64,000 nucleotides of DNA, taken from the NCBI GenBank assembly GCA_035578175.1, contig JAQMRL010000001.1, forward strand, positions 189,121,783 through 189,185,782, written 5' to 3'. Below the pieces are notes generated by a model. That model saw nothing but the letters and a program-made list of their open reading frames with translations. It was not told the origin of the DNA and did not search any database. The translations under genes were made by a program, and so were the position numbers. Positions 37,850-64,000 of this stretch are shown one piece after another. The stretch is from Catonia carolina. Its lineage: Eukaryota; Arthropoda; Insecta; Hemiptera; Achilidae. Numbering within the stretch: the stretch's first letter is position 1; each line of letters opens with the position of its first letter.

Positions 37850-38360
37850 TTCTTTTTTTATCCCAAATGTCTGTACGTTGCAATCTGTTCAATGCAAAAC
37901 AATTAGCAACCCCCTTTGCCCATGACAGGCAGGTGGAGCGTTAAATTATTTTCATTCGATCTGCTAGTTCCAGGACTACACAAAATAGTTCTGTTTATTA
38001 TCACATGATCAGCCAATTTATATGATTGGAACATTTAAGAACAGAAGAGGTAGAGGTATAAAATACACTAGTCAGAGTTATCTCCTCTGAAAGTAATGAA
38101 TTTCATTATACAGCCAGATCCAGTGGTTAATGAAGTGAAGGTGTTATTTGCAGGGTGGAAAGTTGATGCTTTTCAGAGGGTCTAGTATGCGGATAAGCAT
38201 ACTTTTCCACTCTGTGAGGAAGGCAATTGTAAACCACTTCACTCCTTGTTTTACTTAGGAAACCCTCTAGAGGTTCAAACCATCCCTTCGGCTGATGACC
38301 TAAACAACAACAAGCAACCCCATGACCTAATGAGATGAGGATGATGTGTGTGACGTGTAA
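37850..38360 (-). mobile_element. SINE family A copy 4, interrupted
   Basis: The 3' part of family A at 37850-37913 and further 5' sequence at 38313-38360 are split by a repeat family B insertion. Confidence 0.75.
37914..38312 (+). mobile_element. repeat family B inserted in a SINE
   Basis: AGCAACCCC is duplicated at 37905-37913 and 38313-38321, and removing the insert restores the SINE A sequence. The 399-bp insert starts TTTGCCCATGACAGGCAGG and ends in a CAA tail, confirming that family B moves by retroposition. Confidence 0.85.
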
Positions 38361-40142
38361 ATATGGTGTCTTTTACGTTTAGTCTTTTACGTTAATACTT
38401 CAAAGTTTTGGCAGGTCTTACATTTTTTGCCACTTTTGTACTCGTATTATTTCCATATCCATCCATCTTCCTCGGTAGCTACTATCTTTTTCCACCCAAA
38501 CTTTTTTTACGTTTCATATGGTTACCTAATTTCTTTATCGCTATCAATCACTACACTTATAATAGCACCGGCAGCCGAAGCGCCCCGACCGAATGGCCGG
38601 CGAATGCCGACCACCACGATCTGACTACGGCATTCCAGCAGCTTCAGTAGATGTATGCGTTTTCAGTTAGATTAGGAATGGCAATTTAACCCGAAAAGTG
38701 TCTTGTATGATTCCTTAAACATTTTCAAGATAAAGCCGTGCTTCTTATACCGGGACTCCCATTCTCCAACAGCCATCCATTTACGGCGTTGAAAATTTAA
38801 TCAAGGTTAATTTATTTAGCCGAAAATACGAATAAAAAACTTGTAATCATTAATTAATTAAGTGGAAAATTAAATTAAGTGTTGATTAATCACAACAGAT
38901 GGCATTCACACTACGACCGGTAGACTGCCCAATTTTACGTATCAATGACACAAGGCTTACTGTCGCAGATATAGGTATTTAGAGTTAACACTTGATAGAC
39001 GCCTAACATGGAAACTACAAAGCAGACCACACAGCATCTTTATTATGCTCAAATTAACAGTAAATTTTTTATAAACTTATAAGTAGTTCTCACTGAAAAG
39101 AGCAAAAGCAAAAGGTAAGGCTCAGATAAAGTTAGCCATAAATTTTCTAGGTTTGGTGTATTGGGCTATGTTTGTATAAACCTAAGTTCGAAACAGTATT
39201 TTCTCTTCTCTTTTCACTCGGAGGAATAAATTAAAAAAAAACGTAATTAAAAGAATATTATATAACATACAATACCTACAGTATTCATGTTATTTTTTAC
39301 AATTAAAAGTAGTACTTGAAAAAACAAAAAGGTTTTAACTAGAAAAAACCTGTAATACTCATAATAATCTGTTTTTGTTTATAGAATGAATGTTTACTAC
39401 CAATGGTGAGGTGATTGATTGAAGGACTTCATCAAATCATAAATTATTGTAAAATTAATAAAATATTGTGTAAAACACAATTATCATTAGATAATTTATT
39501 GTTTTTGTAAAAACTATATTATAAGCATTACGTAATATGTGAAATAAAAATATCTCATAATATTGTACACGTTTATTTCATTATTATACTCGTATAATAA
39601 ATAATTAGCAGTAATTTTAGTAGAAGATTATTAAGTAAGTTAATACGATTTACTGTCCGTGACCCATGGATTTTAATTTAACAAATTCTCATTACTAATA
39701 GTACAATAATCTCATTTGCCAAACAATATTTTAAGAAAATCAAAAAATATTCACACTTGAACATGTAAACAATGAATTTAAAAAAATAATAGAAAACCAC
39801 TTCAATATTAATCTGTTATTTACAACATATTTTCATAAGATTTAGCCTACACAGTTTTTTACAATTAATTTTCTCAGTAATATTCTATTACCATTAGTTT
39901 TTTAACAATTATTTATATACAGTAGTTTTAATTATCTATATTGTGTGTTCATAAAATACGGAATTATTTTAATACCTAATTTTTCTCCCTCTCAACAGAA
40001 AATAACAAAATTTAGGTTACGTCTCTATATAAAAACTACCTGTTTTCCAATTTAAGTATCCTTTATTCCAGTGGGACAAATTCAAAACTTTTAAATGGAA
40101 TATGTAGGCCCATGTTTTTAAGAGTGAGTAGAAATTTTTATT
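38361..40142. other. intergenic spacer
   Basis: A short GC-rich patch at 38570-38650 resembles nothing recognised. The remainder is AT-rich without gene or repeat calls. Confidence 0.4.
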
Positions 40143-40617
40143 TTCTCTTGCCTATATGAATATATAGGAAGGAAAGTATTGTTTTCATGTCGATTTTTCG
40201 AAATCGAGTTTACACCGGATCTATACGTTTTCAGACCCCCTGAACCCAAAAAACATGTTTTTAGCGATTGGTCTGTGTGTGTGTGTGTGTGTATGTCTGT
40301 GTGTATGTGTGTGTGTATATACACAAAATATCTCAAGAATGGAACATTGTATGAACTTGAAACTTGAAACTTAAGTTACATACCACTACCGGACCCGACA
40401 CGAACATTTTCATCAAAATCGGTCAACCGGAAGTAGTAGTTTATTCGTGTAATTTTTCACTTTTTTGCGATTTTCTCAAAAACTGGTCCTACGATTTTTT
40501 TTTAAATCGCCTGGTTTACTCAATTTTTTATTCTCTACAAGATAGGGTATGCGCCATATTTGCTGAAATTGTTGGTGAGGCTGTTTTTACGTAAAAAAGT
40601 GTTTTTTTTAATCTTAA
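40143..40617 (-). mobile_element. CA-repeat element family C3, truncated
   Basis: In opposite orientation to C1, it starts with the hairpin end (TTTCTCTTGCCTATATGAAT) and runs through a short GT tract. It breaks off at 40617 (TTTTTTTTAATCTTAACG), so the 5' half is missing. Confidence 0.75.
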
Positions 40618-40737
40618 CGAAACGACACAGTTCTAATACCATACATGCGTATTCTGTAAGTGATGCGTAGGAAAAGCAAAGTATTTCAATTTTGATTACC
40701 TTCCCCTACAGTGTAGAAAGTGATTTAATACCCTTTA

Positions 40738-41294
40738 GGCCGAGTACATACCAAAAGCAACCGGTGATTGCAACGCAACGACAACGCAACGGCAACTTGA
40801 GTTGCCTATGAATAACACACGCAGTTTAATGGGCCTGTGTATACCAAAGCGACTGTGATGCGATGGTGATTCAACGGTCACTTGACTTAGCAACGCAGAC
40901 AACTCAAGTCACGACATGCTGTAAACTCGGGTTGACAGTTGCGCAGTTGCTCTTGGGAAGTGCATACCGTACGTAAATATGGCTGCTGAACAACAAGAAA
41001 ATATTAAGTTTGCACAGTTCTTCCAATTCTTGTAAGGCATGCCACTCGCTTCTGTGTACATTGCTGCCATTATATGGATGCACACTAAACCGTCTATGTA
41101 AGGTTTTCTTCTTTTTTCTAAGCACATATAGAAGAACTGCCTCCTCCTCGGACGAAGACATCGGTACAAATGACTGGACAACTTGTCAACTTGGGTTTCT
41201 TTTGTACTATGTACACGCGGTGTAAACCTACAGTTGACCGAGTTGAGTTACTGTTCCGTTGCTACCACCGGTTGCTTTTGGTATGTACTCGGCC
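40738..41294 (-). mobile_element. PIF/Harbinger-type MITE
   Basis: TTA target duplication (40735-40737 and 41295-41297) and termini GGCCGAGTACATACCAAAAG and its inverse. The minus strand at about 40904-41181 has a Met-Ser-Ser-rich start, EEEAVLLYVLRKKKK and a PY/VHPYN-like phrase. These resemble the first part of a Harbinger gene product, with the frame broken. Confidence 0.8.
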
Positions 41295-41297
41295 TTA

Positions 41298-41772
41298 GCG
41301 ATTATTTCTATATCACCCTAAAATGTACGAGTACATCTGAAAATTGGCAATAGTATTTTTCGAGTGATACTTAAAATAATTAAAGTACGGCGTGAAACCT
41401 GAGAGTGTAGTAGACAAATTTATTTAACGTACCTCTCTGAGGGCAGAAATTGTTAGTAATAAATAATATTCAAACTACCACTTTTCATCAAAAAGTTAAG
41501 TATGTATTAGGTACCAAAAACATTAAAAATACTGCAATTTTCCCCAGATTTATTCTAGCTCAATATTTTGTATCATAATATTGTTGTATTTCAGTACGTT
41601 TTTTATAATTATTCAACCACAGTTTTACCCTTTTCAATTTATTACTTGTTTATTTGGGCTCCACTTGGGTAACCTCGGGTGTTTGACTCGGTTGTCTTTC
41701 CCGGAAAGATATATTTATCTATTTCATATTGTCAACTATTATATTCTTATCATATTATCATTTTTTATTATA
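41298..41772. other. intergenic spacer
   Basis: AT-rich, nothing recognised. Confidence 0.4.
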
Positions 41773-42189
41773 CAGTCGAACTCGGAAATAACAAGCTTGC
41801 TTTTAGCGAGAACTTGGAAATAATGAGCAAAACATCAGGACCCGTTTGGTTTTGGATCTTAGTAATGTTAAATTAACTTGTGTTTAACGAGGTAGTTCAG
41901 TATTGCTACTTGGTTGTAACGAGTATATTGTTTTTGAAAGATATTTGAATTATATTATCTTTGATATTGAATTATAGTATTATCTCTTTAATCTATGGAA
42001 GAATTAAATTTCTACTTATATTGTATAGGTCTTATACTTTGTATTGTAAACCATCAGTACAGTACATATTTATGGCTTATTCATTAAATATGGCATGTCC
42101 ATTGTGAAGAAGTTTTATTTAAGGTTGTTGATGAGTTGGACTTTACCAAACTGTCCGTACAATGCGTAGGCCTAAAATTATTTTTGGCA

Positions 42190-42690
42190 TATTGTAGTAC
42201 AGTTTTTGAAATGAAAAACAGCTTACTGACCACAAACATTGATTTACAGATTAGGAAAAATTTATTAAAACATTATGTTTGGAGTGTAGCATTATACGGA
42301 AGTGAAACGTGGGTGATAGGGGGCTGTAAAAAAGAAGAGGATAGAAGCTTTTGAAATGTGGTGTTACAGGAAAATGTTAAAGATTAGGTGGGTGGACAAA
42401 ATAAGTAATTTAGAGGTTCTTAGGCGAGTGGATGAAAAAAGAATTATATGGAAGCATCTTACCAAAAGAAGGGATAGGCTAGTGGGGCATATCCTAAGAC
42501 ATCCAGGTATTGGGCTATCAATAATGGTGGGTAATATTGAGGGAGTAAATTGTAGAGGGAGGTAAAGATTAGAATATATAAAGCAAATTACAAAAAAAGT
42601 AGGGTGTTACAGGTATGTAGATATGAAACGACTTGCGCAAGATAGACAGGTTGGAGAACTGCATCAAACCAGTCGAGAGACAAAAAAGAA
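42190..42690 (+). pseudogene. non-LTR reverse transcriptase C-terminal remnant
   Basis: LLKHYVWSVALYGSETWVIG, then MWCYRKMLKIRWVDKISNLE, RRDRLVGHILRHPG and ITKKVGCYRYVDMKRLAQDR match the region after the RT core of RTE-like elements. There is one frameshift near 42355 and a stop near 42566. Confidence 0.75.
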
Positions 42691-43258
42691 GTACAGTTTG
42701 TGGAACTCTAAATTGGCGCACGACCTAGCGTACGCCGTACTAGTCGGGAGGTGGGGAAGTCATGCTTTTCCGAAAACATAAGTCGCACTTCACTGTTCTT
42801 TTAAAAACTGTCAGCACACGCTGTTCGCGTTCGAGTGAATTATAAACTGATTATGTCATAAGTCACACATAGAAATATAAGCAAAACAATAATTGATAAC
42901 ACCATTAGAACGTTCATGTTAACTGATTTTATTACTGTGAGTAATATTTAATTACACGTTAACATCAGTTTGTAGTGTCGTTATCGTAGGCCTATAATTT
43001 CTTTCTCGCGTATTTTCATAGTAGTGTTTCTAAAAGTAAATGTTTACGTGTGCTTTGTGTTACCATACTACAGGTTCTTACGAACAAGAATTAAGTGTCA
43101 ATTGTGTGGTCTTTTTTTGATTCACTTTTTACACAAGATGTCGGAAAATAAAATGTTAATCGCAAGTTTGGTAGTTTTGTAATTAGAGCGCCGACCTGAT
43201 CAATTTTCAAGATTTTTTTCAGTTAATATAGACCTAAATCAAATTTAAACAGTATAGC

Positions 43259-43460
43259 TACTGTCTGTCTATAACTTGATGGCCTACCGCAGAGAGGAGC
43301 GGAATCTGCCCGCTACTAGCATTCTCAATAACATTTCAGTATATACCAAGTCCAGTTTATTAGTTAGTAGTTGTACATAATGAAATGTCATTGAGGAGGC
43401 TAGTAGCGGGCCGATTCTGCTCCTCTCTGCGGGAGGCCATCAAGTCATAGACAGACAGTA
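43259..43460. mobile_element. 202-bp foldback MITE
   Basis: The ends are TACTGTCTGTCTATAACTTG and an inverted match. The inverted arms run about 65 bp with few mismatches (GCAGAGAGGAGCGGAATCTG against CAGATTC-GCTCCTCTCTGC-type inverse). It is inserted within the pogo-like element. No coding capacity. Confidence 0.8.
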
Positions 43461-44575
43461 CTTTATGTAAATATTTCATTTTATTTGTTTGCAATTAACC
43501 ACACGTAGTCTATAAATCGATTTATTGTAACAAAAAAAACTGAGCGTAGGTTTTAAAGTAAATGAAACAAATAAATCAGTAAGTTAAAAGTGATATGTTT
43601 GAGTAAATGCTTAGGCGTTCGTATTAAGTGGTCAATGTTTTTGGGGAGACTATATGGCGACGCCCGCCATGCGTCGAGCTGAAGTTTCGCAGACTGTAAT
43701 TTTTTTTTAACCGAGGCGGCGAGAAAAACATGTTCACTCCCTCACGGTGGGGGAAGTAGTGTTGGACTCAATTGAGGCGTCCTCGTCCAGCCCCAAGGAG
43801 GCCGCAACCGCCTTACCAACCAAAAACCCGCCGCCTGGCCACTTGATCCGACATCAGCAAACAGCAAACAACCCTCCAACCTCCCTCAGAATTGTTTATA
43901 TAATACTACAAGGGAAATGTCGGGTTAAAACAATTTACATACTGCCAGTGGGGCGTGGAAGGGAACCGTAGCTTAATTCCCCTTTCGCTGTCACCGACCA
44001 ACACTCACTCTCTCACTTTCATTCATCTCTTTCATCACCAGCTCAGGAAATTAGTGTGCCTTCCTTACCTACTGAGATCCGGACAGGATTATTTACTATG
44101 GGAGAGGGTGATCCCGCTGATCTCTATATGTCTCCCTCTCCGCAATCTCCCAACCACCCTCTCCGCAAACTGAGCGACCAACTTCCAGCTCTCCTCATCC
44201 CGCACCATCGCTGCCCCTACACTCTCTGGAATCCACTGTGCAACGCCTATCTTCAGACGCCTACAGACTGTACATAGTTCGGTTCATACAAATTTATATT
44301 GTTACACAGTACTAGATAGTGGGTTTTATGTTTATTAATGGCATTGTCCTATCTGCAAACAGGTTTTCCAAAAATTGTGTTCTACCGAATGGGATAATAA
44401 ATGTCCAGGCATACATAGCCTGGTGATTGTACATACAATACACTACTGTATTCAATAGTAGGCCTATACGTATGTACGTAATCACGCAAAAAAGTTAGTA
44501 AACTCGGAAACAGCGAGCATCGGTTTTAGCGAGTACATTTCTTCCCTTCAATCTCGTTATAACGAAGTTCGACTA

Positions 44576-63814
<19,239 letters not shown>

Positions 63815-63816
63815 TA

Positions 63817-64000
63817 ACTGTGGTAAAGCTAATTTTGGTGAATGTGGTAAAGCTACTGTGGTAAAGCTAATTTTGGTGACTGTGGTAAAGCTAATTTTGG
63901 TAACTGTGGTAAAGCTAATTTGATAACTGTGGTAAAGCTAATTTTGGTAACTGTGGTAAAGCTAATTTTGGTTACTGTGGTAAAGCTAATTTTGGTAACT
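63817..64000. repeat. 24-bp minisatellite after amylase exon 8
   Basis: About seven to eight copies of AACTGTGGTAAAGCTAATTT-TGGT with small variants and one partial unit, beginning about 13 bp after the exon 8 donor. It continues to the window edge. Confidence 0.95.

Larger units (their letters stand above)
41773..44575. mobile_element. pogo-like element carrying other insertions
   Basis: The left end is TA-CAGTCGAACTCGGAAATAA and the right end is the inverse of TAGTCGAACTTCGTTATAAC, followed by TA. Subterminal words such as TTTTAGCGAG recur on both sides, as in pogo/Tigger elements. The interior includes a reverse transcriptase fragment, a foldback MITE and a GC-rich segment (43660-44280) with a 74-codon ORF of unknown nature. 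No pogo transposase was recognised. Confidence 0.6.

Noticed and set aside
43747..44277. Short ORFs in the GC-rich patch of the pogo-like element
   Set aside because: Three overlapping frames of similar length with Pro/Ser-rich composition and no recognised domain; likely composition effect.
63817..64000. CRISPR-like array
   Set aside because: The 24-bp units abut without unique spacers and the genome is animal; it is a minisatellite.

Overview
The window is eukaryotic and almost certainly from an insect. Genes are split by GT-AG introns of hundreds to thousands of bases, the background is AT-rich, and introns and spacers are filled with animal-type transposons and tRNA-derived SINEs. The mix of mariner, P-like, hAT, piggyBac and Harbinger relics, RTE-like retroelements and SINEs, together with the form of the two enzymes, suggests a hemipteran or a similar insect with a large genome. 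That placement is a weak inference. No bacterial or viral gene blocks, CRISPR arrays, rRNA genes or convincing functional tRNA genes were seen.

Three host genes are present. (1) The last two exons of an unidentified plus-strand gene lie at 8614-10655, followed by a likely poly(A) signal at 11122. (2) A complete minus-strand type-B carboxylesterase runs from its ATG at 37563 to its stop at 13480, in ten exons encoding 562 residues. It has a signal peptide, an oxyanion hole and an intact Ser-Glu-His triad. (3) A plus-strand chloride-dependent alpha-amylase starts at 45000 and leaves the window after its eighth exon (63803). It has 418 residues so far, with all three catalytic acids present. The esterase and amylase are head-to-head, with about 7.4 kb between their ATGs. 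Both look like secreted, gut-type or detoxifying/digestive enzymes.

Layout. 1-8600: a deleted mariner, a 1.86-kb sequence present as two tandem copies (1684-5410) that each carry a dense cluster of CCAAT/ATTGG boxes and TGACGTCA-like sites, transposase remnants and a SINE. 8600-11200: the 3' end of gene 1, with a TIR element in its last intron. 11200-15300: decayed non-LTR retroelements, the esterase 3' exon, and a recent partial duplication of that exon. 15300-37600: the esterase exons, with long introns holding SINEs, retroelement pieces, a nested set of three elements (TIR element, then CA-repeat element, then GC-rich solo LTR), a hAT, a long-TIR mariner-like element and a piggyBac-like MITE. 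37600-45000: intergenic, with a SINE inside a SINE, a Harbinger MITE and a pogo-like element. 45000-64000: the amylase, whose second intron contains two 1991-bp P-like transposons in opposite orientation, forming a roughly 4-kb inverted repeat. Later introns contain a fresh 5'-truncated retroelement, a SINE and two CA-repeat elements. A 24-bp minisatellite begins just after the exon 8 donor.

The most notable observations are the P-element palindrome inside a transcribed gene (a possible hairpin-RNA source), a perfect histone-type 3' stem-loop within a solo LTR, a 145-bp direct repeat exactly flanking one CA-repeat element, the duplicated CCAAT/CRE arrays, and the partially duplicated terminal exon of the esterase. 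Exon boundaries were placed by eye from splice signals and reading-frame continuity; no alignment could be run.
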